64,000 nucleotides of DNA, taken from positions 1,054,001-1,118,000 of the forward strand of contig CAWBPN010000018.1 in assembly GCA_963790715.1 (NCBI GenBank). Direction: 5' to 3'. Origin of the DNA: DCFW01 sp963790715. Lineage in GTDB: Bacteria; Bacteroidota; Bacteroidia; Bacteroidales; Bacteroidaceae. This document shows positions 18,501 to 25,612 of this stretch, in pieces. Made by a program: the position numbers and the translations under genes. Positions within the stretch are counted from its first letter, which is position 1, and every line of letters starts with the position of its first letter. The notes beneath the pieces are model-generated. The model did not search any database and was not told the DNA's origin. It saw nothing but the letters and a program-made list of their open reading frames with translations.

Positions 18501-18961
18501 TTACCGAAGCGCCTGAGAAAGTTAGGCAATTCGTTAAGCAGCGCACTCGTTGGAGTTTTGGTATAATGCAGACATTCTGGAAGAACCGAGATGCGTTGTT
18601 GTCAAAGAAATATAAGGGATTGGGACTTTGGGCTATGCCTAATATGTTGATATTCCAATTTATAATTCCTACATTCTCGCCGTTAGCCGATTTGTTTATG
18701 CTTGTCGGTCTGTTCTCAGGCAACGCCGGTCGTATCTTTGTGTACTATTTATTGTTCACATTGATAGATGCCAGTGTTTCCATAGCCGCATTCATTTTCG
18801 AACGGGAGAAACTCAGCGTATTATTATGGATTATACCTCAGCGATTCTGCTATCGTTGGATTATGTACGTAGTATTGTTCAAGAGTTATAAGAGGGCGAT
18901 AAAAGGAGAATTGCAAACATGGGGCGTATTGAAACGCACCGGAGATGTAAAGAGCGTATGA
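15578..18961 (+). CDS. GH18-like / NodB polysaccharide deacetylase / GT2 fusion protein
   Basis: A 1127-residue membrane protein combining three carbohydrate domains. A membrane helix (about 18-42) is followed by a GH18-like domain (about 115-430) whose DxxDxDxE motif reads GINLDLEE (Glu224 kept, second Asp replaced by Asn220). A NodB deacetylase domain (about 490-690) has TFDDGP (Asp500/Asp501) and HTFTH (His551, His555). A helix near 705-745 leads to a processive GT2 domain with DDGSSD (Asp806/807), DAD (857-859), EDCDLT and QRTRW (988-992), then C-terminal membrane segments. By analogy with PgaC plus PgaB it may make, export and partly deacetylate an N-acetylhexosamine polymer; the product is not known. 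Confidence 0.88.
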   Translation: MGKQIFQTDSKSRWREFKWSIRVIAFILGILIIVFITMLIIDHIPSIPPFHQDYRSVVAASKPFLQENKYSREYKGFRKYIMDRSFHSDYAKEKRAYLRKHHSVSGWDRFPAGIRSAFYVTWDNRSYLSLKRNIRHLNLVLPEWFFINPKTDNIDVKIDTRGLNLMHTGGVPIMPILSNNYNGKFVPDGVGRILHNPAKRKAFINNVLNLCLKNKFIGINLDLEELKENSDEYLTTFVREMATAFHSHGLLITQDIMPFNTDYDVQNLAYYDDYLFLMAYDEYSLDSDPGPISSQRWIEAALDDLARKVPNDKIVLGLAAYGYDWCDDKDQNENLSYADAIGKANGCGSKIIFNNNTYNLNYAFSDYNDLVHQVYFTDAATNFNIMRFGVEYGLAGFGLWRLGSEDNRLWKFYDKDLSENQVNKISKNSLETVPFVNGVNYIGDGEILDPVKNPQRGDIRMEVDSMEMLISEEDYVKIPSPYIIHKYGEAPPRQLLLTFDDGPDARWTPQILKILAQYHIKAAFFMVGLQVEANLPIVKQVYEQGHIIGNHTFTHRNVANNTPQRTAVELELTRLLIECITGHSTILFRPPYNADSEPTTMEEILPIVWARQHNYITVGESIDPEDWEEGIKADEIYNRVIYQVTHSTGHIILLHDAGGITRIETIKALPRIINYLEKHGYTFTTLTSILGKSRAQLMPAIPKGKAYYAMQANLLLATIVFEIGNFLGAMFIIFIILGFGRLLFMVVLTVREKRKDRAITFDTELLKDAPLVSIIVPAFNEEVNAVSSLNNLLHQDYPNYNIIFVDDGSSDNTYNAVCEAFSDNSKIKIFTKPNGGKASALNYGLSRTDAEYVVCIDADTKLLPDAMSWLMMHYLGERGANVGAVAGNVKVGNRVNILTKWQAIEYTTSQNFDRLAYSNINAITVVPGAIGAFKKSAIEAAGGLTTDTLAEDCDLTIRITRAGYRVDNENRAVALTEAPEKVRQFVKQRTRWSFGIMQTFWKNRDALLSKKYKGLGLWAMPNMLIFQFIIPTFSPLADLFMLVGLFSGNAGRIFVYYLLFTLIDASVSIAAFIFEREKLSVLLWIIPQRFCYRWIMYVVLFKSYKRAIKGELQTWGVLKRTGDVKSV

Positions 18962-18965
18962 TACT

Positions 18966-20186
18966 TTATTTATAAATCAGCAGTGAAAGTTTATCTTCGT
19001 CAAAGATTTCTTTCGCTACTGTTTGCAGGTCTTCCGGAGTAAGGGCGTTGATGCGTTGAGTCATCTTTTCCAGACTGTCGTAGCGGTTGTAGTGGAGTAG
19101 TGATTTACCCATTTCTGCGGCATTGATGTCGAAGCCGTCTTCCGCAACTATCATTTGTCCGATTATTTGCTTCTTGGCCAATTGCAGTTGCCTTACGGTC
19201 AATGGAACGTCACGCAGACGCTTCAATTCCTTTAGCGTCAGGTCGATGCAATGATGAATATCTGTGTGGTCGGTACCGAAATAAACCGAGAATTCACCGG
19301 CATCGGTATAAAAAGTTAGGTTTGATTCCACACCGTATACTAAGCCGCGCTTTTCGCGCAAAGCAACGTTTAATCTGCTGTTCATTCCAGGTCCGCCGAG
19401 AATATTATTTAGCAGGGATAGGGCAATATTCCTGTTGTCAAGAGATTTATACGCCCTTGAACCCATTATCACGTGAGCTTGATGAGTATCTTTTGTCCTT
19501 ACAATGTTTTTTGCAACGTAGTTTGCCGGAGCGGTACGATAGTGCAATTGCTTTGTTTGCACCAAGTCGCTTGTAGCTTTTTTTACAATATTAACCAGTT
19601 TCTTGAAATCAAAGCTCCCCATATAAAAGAATACGGAGTTGCCCGGTTGGTAATACCGTTGTGTAAAAGCCATAGCATCTTCGGTTTTATATTCCTGTAA
19701 AGCTTCGGCTTTACCCAATATGTTGCGTCCCAAAGAGTGGCCGTCGAACAGTATTTCCTCGAAGTCGTCGAATATCAAATCGTCGGGTGAGTCCTCGTAT
19801 GATTTGATTTCGTCAATGATAACATCCACTTCCTTATTTATTTCAACCTGCGGAAAGTTGGAATGGAATACAATATCTGTCAGTATGTCTACGGCACGCG
19901 AAGTATGTTTGGCAGGCATGGTGCAGCAATATATCGTTTCTTCTTTATTAGTAAATGCATTTAGGTCGCCGCCGACATTCTCCATGCGGTTTAGTATTTG
20001 CCACGCTTTGCGATGAGTGGTGCCTTTAAAACTAAGATGCTCAACAAAGTGCGCCATTCCCGATTCTTTCGGCAGTTCATCCCGTGTTCCGGCATCTATG
20101 GCGTAACCACAATAGGCAACATTGGAGGATATCTTTTTATATACAATTCTTATACCGTTTTGAAGAGTACATTCTTCATATTCCAT
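18966..20186 (-). CDS. M16-family zinc metallopeptidase
   Basis: Pitrilysin/insulinase-type peptidase related to mitochondrial processing peptidase. The zinc motif HxxEH is seen in MAHFVEHLSFKGT, with the downstream Glu expected in the NKEETIYC...DVIIDEI region. With the start at 20186 (MEYEECTLQNGIRIVYKK) it has 406 residues, a normal M16B length. There is no signal peptide with this start. The frame extends to 20234, but a TATTTTTG promoter at 20214-20221 rules out the longer form. It is convergent with the GH18-NodB-GT2 gene, with a 4-base gap. Confidence 0.9.
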   Translation of the reverse strand: MEYEECTLQNGIRIVYKKISSNVAYCGYAIDAGTRDELPKESGMAHFVEHLSFKGTTHRKAWQILNRMENVGGDLNAFTNKEETIYCCTMPAKHTSRAVDILTDIVFHSNFPQVEINKEVDVIIDEIKSYEDSPDDLIFDDFEEILFDGHSLGRNILGKAEALQEYKTEDAMAFTQRYYQPGNSVFFYMGSFDFKKLVNIVKKATSDLVQTKQLHYRTAPANYVAKNIVRTKDTHQAHVIMGSRAYKSLDNRNIALSLLNNILGGPGMNSRLNVALREKRGLVYGVESNLTFYTDAGEFSVYFGTDHTDIHHCIDLTLKELKRLRDVPLTVRQLQLAKKQIIGQMIVAEDGFDINAAEMGKSLLHYNRYDSLEKMTQRINALTPEDLQTVAKEIFDEDKLSLLIYK

Positions 20187-20213
20187 TTCGAAAACGAATT
20201 TGTTATTAGTGCG

Positions 20214-20221
20214 CAAAAATA
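20214..20221 (-). promoter_or_regulatory. M16 peptidase promoter -7 box
   Basis: TATTTTTG on the minus strand, about 27 bases upstream of the chosen start at 20186; it decides against the longer in-frame start at 20234. Confidence 0.55.
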
Positions 20222-20233
20222 CAATAAAAGTCA

Positions 20234-20263
20234 TTGCAATTAATGGAAAAATGTAGATATTTG
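20234..20263 (+). promoter_or_regulatory. SIS/PfkB operon promoter
   Basis: TTG at 20234-20236, a 19-base spacer and GATATTTG at 20256-20263 (one mismatch to TAnnTTTG), 22 bases before the ATG. It overlaps the divergent M16 promoter. Confidence 0.5.
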
Positions 20264-20285
20264 CAGAATAACTAATTCAAAAGCC

Positions 20286-20894
20286 ATGATAAGCGATATC
20301 AAACAAATATTGCAGCGTGAAGCTGCAGCAGTGTTAAATATCCCTATCACACCTGCTTACGAAGAAGCAGTGAAGTTGATAGTGGAGCAAGTTCATCAGA
20401 AAAAAGCTAAATTGGTAACTTCCGGTATGGGCAAGGCCGGTCAGATAGCGATGAATATCGCCACGACGTTTTGCTCAACAGGCATACCGTCCGTATTCCT
20501 CCATCCAAGTGAAGCGCAACACGGAGATTTAGGCATCTTGCAAGAGAATGATATATTGTTGCTTATCTCCAATTCGGGCAAGACAAGGGAAATAATCGAG
20601 CTTACGCAGTTGGCTCATGTACTTAATCCCAATCTGAAATACATTGTTATTACAGGCAATGCCGACAGTCCGCTGGCAAATGCTGCCGATGTGTGTCTTT
20701 GCACAGGACACCCTGATGAAGTGTGCGCTTTGGGACTTACGCCCACTACGTCGACCACCGTTATGACCGTTATCGGTGATATATTGGTTGTTGAAACCAT
20801 GAAACGTACCGGATTTACACAGGAAGATTATTCAAAACGTCATCACGGTGGGTATCTTGGACAGAAATCAAGAGGCGAAGTATGCGACAAGTAG
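20286..20894 (+). CDS. SIS-domain sugar-phosphate isomerase (KpsF/GutQ-like, no CBS domains)
   Basis: Resembles arabinose-5-phosphate isomerase, which supplies Kdo synthesis, but has only the SIS domain: 202 residues versus about 320, with both C-terminal CBS domains absent. Visible family motifs are TSGMGKAG (about residues 45-52), HPSEAQHGDLG, LISNSGKTREI and the C-terminal KRHHGGYLGQK, where the His of the KdsD active site is kept. The last 13 bases overlap a PfkB kinase, so the two are coupled and likely work in one sugar-phosphate pathway. Whether it truly acts on arabinose 5-phosphate is inference. Confidence 0.8.
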   Translation: MISDIKQILQREAAAVLNIPITPAYEEAVKLIVEQVHQKKAKLVTSGMGKAGQIAMNIATTFCSTGIPSVFLHPSEAQHGDLGILQENDILLLISNSGKTREIIELTQLAHVLNPNLKYIVITGNADSPLANAADVCLCTGHPDEVCALGLTPTTSTTVMTVIGDILVVETMKRTGFTQEDYSKRHHGGYLGQKSRGEVCDK

Positions 20895-21805
20895 TAGGAA
20901 TAGGCGAAACGATACTCGATATTCTCTTTCGTAATGAACAACCGGTGTCGGCAGTACCCGGCGGCTCCGTATTTAACGGCGTCATTTCTTTAGGCAAATT
21001 GGGATTACCGGTTTCGTTTATTACCGAAGTCGGTGACGACCATGTTGGGAACAAAATAGTCGGTTATATGCGCAAAAACAATGTGTGTGCCGATTATGTA
21101 ACCGTGCTTGCAGATAGTAAATCACCTGTATCGCTGGCCTTTCTTAACGACAAAAGCGATGCCGAGTATGTGTTTTATAAAGATTATTCAAATAACCATA
21201 TTGAAGCAAAATTCCCAATTCTTCAGGCAGACGACATCGTGATATTCGGTTCTTACTTCGCATTGAATCCTTTGTTACGCCCTACGGTAAAAGAATTTCT
21301 GGACTATGCGCGTGAGCAAAAGACCATAATTTATTATGACCCCAATTTTCGCAGCACGCATGTTGCCGAGAAATTAAAACTTACTCCTGCATTATTGGAA
21401 AACTTTGAGTATGCCGACATCGTTCGCGGCTCTAAGGATGATTTTAATTTCCTGTACGGATTGGATGATGTTGATGCCATTTATAAACGCGAGATACAGT
21501 TTTATTGTCCGCAATTTATTTACACGGCTGGTTCGGAATCTGTTGAATTACGTGCCGGTGAAGTAAGCAAAACATATTCAGTTCCTCATATAGAAGCAGT
21601 AAGCACAGTCGGTGCAGGAGACAATTTCAATGCCGGTGTGGCGTTTGCTTTTATGAAATTGGGTATCAAGCGTGATGACCTTGAGTATCTTACCGAACAA
21701 CAATGGGATTTAATAATACAAATTGCCATTTCATTTTCGGCGGACGTTTGCCAAAGTTTTGCAAACTCTGTAAGCGAAGCATTTGTGGAAAAGAATCATA
21801 TATAA
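20882..21805 (+). CDS. PfkB-family carbohydrate kinase
   Basis: Ribokinase-fold sugar kinase of 307 residues. The N terminus shows GIGETILDILF and PGGSVFNGVISLGKLG (substrate/lid region), and the catalytic anion-hole motif is STVGAGDNFNAGVAFA (about residues 241-256) with the base Asp in GAGD. It begins inside the end of the SIS isomerase gene (13-base overlap), so expression is coupled. Substrate unknown; the pairing suggests a sugar or sugar phosphate shared with the isomerase. A terminator-like hairpin follows. Confidence 0.88.
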   Translation: MRQVVGIGETILDILFRNEQPVSAVPGGSVFNGVISLGKLGLPVSFITEVGDDHVGNKIVGYMRKNNVCADYVTVLADSKSPVSLAFLNDKSDAEYVFYKDYSNNHIEAKFPILQADDIVIFGSYFALNPLLRPTVKEFLDYAREQKTIIYYDPNFRSTHVAEKLKLTPALLENFEYADIVRGSKDDFNFLYGLDDVDAIYKREIQFYCPQFIYTAGSESVELRAGEVSKTYSVPHIEAVSTVGAGDNFNAGVAFAFMKLGIKRDDLEYLTEQQWDLIIQIAISFSADVCQSFANSVSEAFVEKNHI

Positions 21806-21829
21806 CGCCAAAATAAAAAAAATAATTCG

Positions 21830-21881
21830 GTGCGAATATTGTAAGAGGTTGTTTCCCGTTACGGCATTCGCACTTTTATTT
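21830..21881 (+). terminator. Terminator after the PfkB gene (possibly bidirectional)
   Basis: GTGCGAAT (21830-21837) pairs with ATTCGCAC (21866-21873), followed by TTTTATTT; an A-rich run lies on the other side. The loop is long (28 bases). It sits between two convergent genes. Confidence 0.5.
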
Positions 21882-23709
21882 AAAATCTCACGCCAAAGAA
21901 CCAGCCAATCCACATTGCTTTCTTGTTGTTTTGAAAGGCTTGTGAGATAGTTTTACTGCTGTTTCCGGTGAATGAAATCTTGCCTGCAGAACCACTTCTT
22001 CCATTCTTTTTGTCAGGATCATACTGATTTAAAGATAAGCCGCTTGTCAGTGTCAAATGTTTTTGAATACGGTAATTGATGCCCAATCGAAAATTCATTA
22101 TCATTCCCTGGTATGTATCGGATGAGTTTGTAGCAAGCAGCGCGCTATAAATGGCATCCAGGTTTACAGATAATGTTTTATAAATCGGTTGGATGTATCC
22201 GATACCGTATCCAACGCCGACTTTGTCTTTATTGATTCCGGCATTCAGAATGGAATATAGTCTTTTTCCTCCGGTTTTGTACATAAAGTTGCAGTAATAT
22301 GTTTCATCTTTTGTGAATTCAAAGGCATGGTATCCGTTCTTGACAATGTTGAATAAACCGATTTGAACTCCGTTTTCAATAGAATCCGCAATATTGACGA
22401 TTCCAAATTGTAATCCATTTAATTTTTTGGCTTTGTTTAAAATTGAACTGATTTGCACGCCGGAAACATTGTGGGTTGTGTGGCTCATTACGCCTGAAAG
22501 CTGCACTCCTTTGACATCGGAAGCTATTCCGTAAACGCCGGAAAGTTGGCATCCGGTTATTTTGCCGGTCTGAATATTGGCAACGCCGGCTAATTGCAAT
22601 CCGGTCATTTCATGCAAATTGGTATTCAAGACACCGCTGACTTGTGCCCCGTTGATTATACCTTTATTGCTGTTGGAAACGCCGGCAAGTTGCAGCCCCT
22701 CTATGTTATTTTTGCTAATGTTACCGACTCCGGAGATTTGCGCTCCACTGACTTGGTTGAAGGTATAATTGAAAACGCCGGCAAGTTGCAAACCATTAAC
22801 CTGTCCGTTTACGATGTTGGATATACCGGCCACTTGTCCGCCTTTGACGTTGCCCCCTGTGATATTGGCAAGACTTCCTATTTCAAAACCGGAAACGCCT
22901 TTTGAATAACCGGCTAAAATATTTAACGAAAAGCAATTGACAATTAACCCCTTGGTTAACTGCTGCGAGCCCATGCCCGGTAAGAAGGAAACCTGAATAG
23001 GTATCAAATGGCTTGTCTTTACTTGTCGGTTAAGGTATAGTGCTGATTGTGGAACTAAATTCCGAACTAATGGTAATTTCTCAAATTGCGAGGAAACATC
23101 TAAGTCCCGGGCTTCTAAAGGCGAGACTGTGTTTGTAGATTTTCTATACAGTTCAATTGTTTTCTCACCATTCAATGTTCCGGCAATCAAGAGGGTATCT
23201 TTATAATTGGGACAACTTATATGAATATATTGCGATGGTTCTTTCAATCTAAGACGAAATGTTCCATCATTGTTTGTGATTACCGCTTTGTTTTCTTTAA
23301 CGGCATATACAACAGCAGAATCTAAAGGGAAACCATAGTCACTTTTTACAACTCCCAAAATAATAAAATCTTCCGATTCTGTGTTTATTCCTTTCAGGCG
23401 TAAAATAACATGGTTACCAATGGTAGTGTAAGCAAAACGATTTGACAAAATTTCGTCTAATGCCCTTTTCAAAGCTATATTTCTTTCGTTGATTGAAACT
23501 CTGTCATTCGCTGGAATTTGTCTGGAATTGTACGCAAAAAAGAAATTATAATCTTGCTCGATAACATGCAAGGTCTGCGGGATGAATAAGTTTTGCACGT
23601 TAATGGATATTTTGCGGTGCAAATCAACTTGTGAAGATGAGTTTTGTGTTGCAAAAATCAACATCAGTATAAATAAGAAGTATCTGATTTTATTATTCAT
23701 CGTTTTCAT
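21880..23709 (-). CDS. STN-domain outer-membrane protein with LA_2272-type surface repeats
   Basis: Third gene of an ECF sigma/FecR cassette. After a signal peptide (about residues 5-27) comes an STN domain (about 30-105: IPQTLHVIEQDYNFFFAYNS), the module that contacts FecR-type anti-sigma factors, then a carboxypeptidase-regulatory-like segment (VKSDYGFPLDSAVVYAV). In place of a TonB plug and 22-strand barrel there are about ten repeats of roughly 20 residues, such as GLQLAGVSN and GAQISGVGN, resembling the LA_2272 surface repeat, and a short C-terminal barrel-like region ending GWFFGVRF. It overlaps fecR by 17 bases (an ATG at 23700 is an alternative start). Probable surface sensor; ligand unknown. 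Confidence 0.75.
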   Translation of the reverse strand: MKTMNNKIRYFLFILMLIFATQNSSSQVDLHRKISINVQNLFIPQTLHVIEQDYNFFFAYNSRQIPANDRVSINERNIALKRALDEILSNRFAYTTIGNHVILRLKGINTESEDFIILGVVKSDYGFPLDSAVVYAVKENKAVITNNDGTFRLRLKEPSQYIHISCPNYKDTLLIAGTLNGEKTIELYRKSTNTVSPLEARDLDVSSQFEKLPLVRNLVPQSALYLNRQVKTSHLIPIQVSFLPGMGSQQLTKGLIVNCFSLNILAGYSKGVSGFEIGSLANITGGNVKGGQVAGISNIVNGQVNGLQLAGVFNYTFNQVSGAQISGVGNISKNNIEGLQLAGVSNSNKGIINGAQVSGVLNTNLHEMTGLQLAGVANIQTGKITGCQLSGVYGIASDVKGVQLSGVMSHTTHNVSGVQISSILNKAKKLNGLQFGIVNIADSIENGVQIGLFNIVKNGYHAFEFTKDETYYCNFMYKTGGKRLYSILNAGINKDKVGVGYGIGYIQPIYKTLSVNLDAIYSALLATNSSDTYQGMIMNFRLGINYRIQKHLTLTSGLSLNQYDPDKKNGRSGSAGKISFTGNSSKTISQAFQNNKKAMWIGWFFGVRF

Positions 23710-24697
23710 TCGTTATGTAATAAGTGTCACCTTTTTTTGTGTAATCGAGGTTTAGCGTTTGCGTGATAACGGTTAATATCTCATTCAAAGAATTATCTTT
23801 GAATGAAGAAGAAAAACGAAGTTTTTTATCAACCGAATCATCGATTTTTATGTTTACAGAATAACATTTTTCTAACTTAGCCATTACAGCCGGCAAGTAC
23901 ATATTCCGAAAAGTGATTGTTTTATTGATGGTATAAGTTTTATTAATGGTATAAAAAGCCGAAGCTTTTTGCGCTTGCTTAATGATTGTGTCGTTACTTG
24001 CCATGATAAGAGCTTTTTCACCATTGGTAATTATCAGCGATAAAGTATCTTTTGGCGCACGCACCAAAAATACTTTAACTCTTCCGGACAATACATAGAC
24101 CTTCACATCTTTATTTTTCGTCTCATTTATTGAGAATTTTGTGCCTAAGACTTCCACGCCACCACGATTGGTTTCAACAATAAATCGATGTTTCGTATCT
24201 CTTTTCACACTGAAAAAAGCTTTTCCGGAGAGTTTTGCCAAACGAATTTGTTTTTGAGAATCAAATGCGTACTCAATTTTTGAATGCTTCGAAAGCAAGA
24301 CAAAAGAGCCATCCGGCAATGTAGAATTTAATGCGCTGTTCGTACTCGCTATTGCAAATTGTGGTGATGAGATGGTTGGTTTGGTGTTGAAAAATTGAAC
24401 GAAAATTACAATAATGATAAAGGCTGCTGCGGCTGCGGTAGCACTAAGATAATATGGATTGAAACGGCGTTTTTTCTTTGAAATGCGGAGGTTGACTTTC
24501 GACCAAGCTTTTTGAACGTTAAAATGTTTGTGAACAGATGACTCAGACCATAGTTTTTCATATCGGATGAATTCCTCCAGATTTTCATCGGAAGATTCCA
24601 TCCAATCCATCAGCTCGTTTATTTCGGTCGCATTGGCTTCACCCGAAAGGTATTTCGCGATGGCATTTTCGTCGATATGTGGATATTGGTCGCTCAT
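23693..24697 (-). CDS. FecR-family anti-sigma factor
   Basis: Inner-membrane regulator of 334 residues that should hold the neighbouring ECF sigma factor until signalled. A cytoplasmic N-terminal region (about 1-85) is followed by one membrane helix (AAAAAFIIIVIFVQFF) and a periplasmic FecR domain (SALNSTLPDGSFVLLSKHSKIEYAF, then FSVKRDTKHRFIVET and VEVLGTKFSI) and the C-terminal DUF4974-like part (LPAVMAKLEKCYSVNIKI). It lies 43 bases downstream of the sigma gene and overlaps the STN-protein gene, giving the order sigma-FecR-STN sensor. Confidence 0.92.
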   Translation of the reverse strand: MSDQYPHIDENAIAKYLSGEANATEINELMDWMESSDENLEEFIRYEKLWSESSVHKHFNVQKAWSKVNLRISKKKRRFNPYYLSATAAAAAFIIIVIFVQFFNTKPTISSPQFAIASTNSALNSTLPDGSFVLLSKHSKIEYAFDSQKQIRLAKLSGKAFFSVKRDTKHRFIVETNRGGVEVLGTKFSINETKNKDVKVYVLSGRVKVFLVRAPKDTLSLIITNGEKALIMASNDTIIKQAQKASAFYTINKTYTINKTITFRNMYLPAVMAKLEKCYSVNIKIDDSVDKKLRFSSSFKDNSLNEILTVITQTLNLDYTKKGDTYYITNENDE

Positions 24698-24740
24698 TTA
24701 AAATTTATATCTGTTCAAATTTCCCATTTTCAACTTAACT

Positions 24741-25304
24741 TTATTTTATTCCTATACAAATTGCAATAATTATTGCCGGTAAATAATCGGACAATTCGGT
24801 TCGTAGCGTTGACAGAGCCTTCCCCATCTGATTTTCAACCGTTTTAATTGAGATGTTCAATTCTTCGGCAATTTCTTTGTATTTCAATCCATCTTCACGA
24901 CTCATCAAAAAGATTTTTTTACGTTCCGGAGGCAATTTATTTACTGCTTGGGCAATCATCTTTTGCAACTCACTTGTTTCCGCCGGATTACCGATGCTTT
25001 GTTCGGCATCGGACATTTCCTCACGATTGAACAGGTTGAAATCATTTTTTATTTCGAAATGTTTTATCTGATTCAATGCCATATTTCGTGCCGCACGATA
25101 CAAATACGCTTTTATCGAAATATCATCGGGAAAATCATTCCGCTTTTCCCAAAACTTTACGAAAAGCTCTTGAATAACATCTTCGCTCGCATCGTAATCT
25201 TTTACCATACCGAATACAAAGTCACAAAGGGATTCGTAATGTTGCTTAAACAGTATTTCGAATCCCTCCTTTGTTTGCCAAGTATTTGCAAGAGTCACTA
25301 TCAA
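24741..25304 (-). CDS. ECF-family RNA polymerase sigma factor
   Basis: A sigma-70 family ECF factor of about 187 residues. Region 2 is seen in YDASEDVIQELFVKFWEKR (about 40-58) and region 4 in YKEIAEELNISIKTVENQM (about 145-163). It ends in a hydrophobic tail (LPAIIIAICIGI), common in Bacteroidetes sigma factors paired with FecR. No ATG opens the frame: TTG at 25304 or GTG at 25298 is the likely start, both just after the expected transcription start from the TATTTTTG box. Such sigma factors usually drive their own cassette, but no shared promoter was recognised. Confidence 0.9.
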   Translation of the reverse strand: MIVTLANTWQTKEGFEILFKQHYESLCDFVFGMVKDYDASEDVIQELFVKFWEKRNDFPDDISIKAYLYRAARNMALNQIKHFEIKNDFNLFNREEMSDAEQSIGNPAETSELQKMIAQAVNKLPPERKKIFLMSREDGLKYKEIAEELNISIKTVENQMGKALSTLRTELSDYLPAIIIAICIGIK

Positions 25305-25323
25305 GTCGGATTTTTATTTTCAA

Positions 25324-25331
25324 CAAAAATA
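25324..25331 (-). promoter_or_regulatory. ECF sigma operon promoter -7 box
   Basis: TATTTTTG on the minus strand, about 20 bases upstream of the TTG/GTG starts. No TTG -33 element was seen, which would be compatible with extra regulation. Confidence 0.5.
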
Positions 25332-25358
25332 TAACATTTCTTCTGTTCTAATCTATTA

Positions 25359-25490
25359 TTAAAGAGAAAATTCGACTCCGACATTAAATCCAATCCAGTC
25401 GGCGACTTTGTATTCCCATTTCCACTCGTAATGAATAGCATCGTAAATAAGTTCCATATCTAATTTGTTATAAAAATTATCTGATTCTAC
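25359..25490 (-). pseudogene. Remnant C-terminal end of an outer-membrane protein gene
   Basis: A minus-strand frame bounded upstream by a stop (25491-25493) reads about 43 residues ending YKVADWIGFNVGVEFSL and a stop at 25359. Alternating hydrophobic residues with aromatic positions look like the last strands of an outer-membrane barrel, and resemble the end of the nearby STN protein (WIGWFFGVRF). An ATG at 25457 would give only 32 residues. No 5' part of a gene remains, so a decayed gene or duplicated fragment is the best reading. Confidence 0.45.
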
Positions 25491-25552
25491 TTATATGACA
25501 TTTATATCGTAATTTACCCCTATTCTGAAATAAGGCATATAAAATAAATTTA

Positions 25553-25560
25553 TATATTTG
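25553..25560 (+). promoter_or_regulatory. Esterase gene promoter -7 box
   Basis: TATATTTG, a perfect TAnnTTTG, 52 bases before the ATG at 25613. Confidence 0.5.
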
Positions 25561-25612
25561 TGGTTGAGTTATATACCGAAAATCGGTAAAATGTCATCTT
25601 TAAAATAAAATT

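Larger units (their letters stand above)
25305..25612. other. Gap with gene remnant and two promoters
   Basis: About 310 bases between the ECF sigma gene and the esterase. It holds the sigma promoter, a minus-strand remnant of an outer-membrane gene end (25359-25490) and the esterase promoter. Confidence 0.6.

Noticed and set aside
22400..22900. Regularly spaced similar DNA units that could suggest a CRISPR-like array
   Set aside because: They are in frame and encode the 20-residue protein repeats of the STN protein; no unique spacers.
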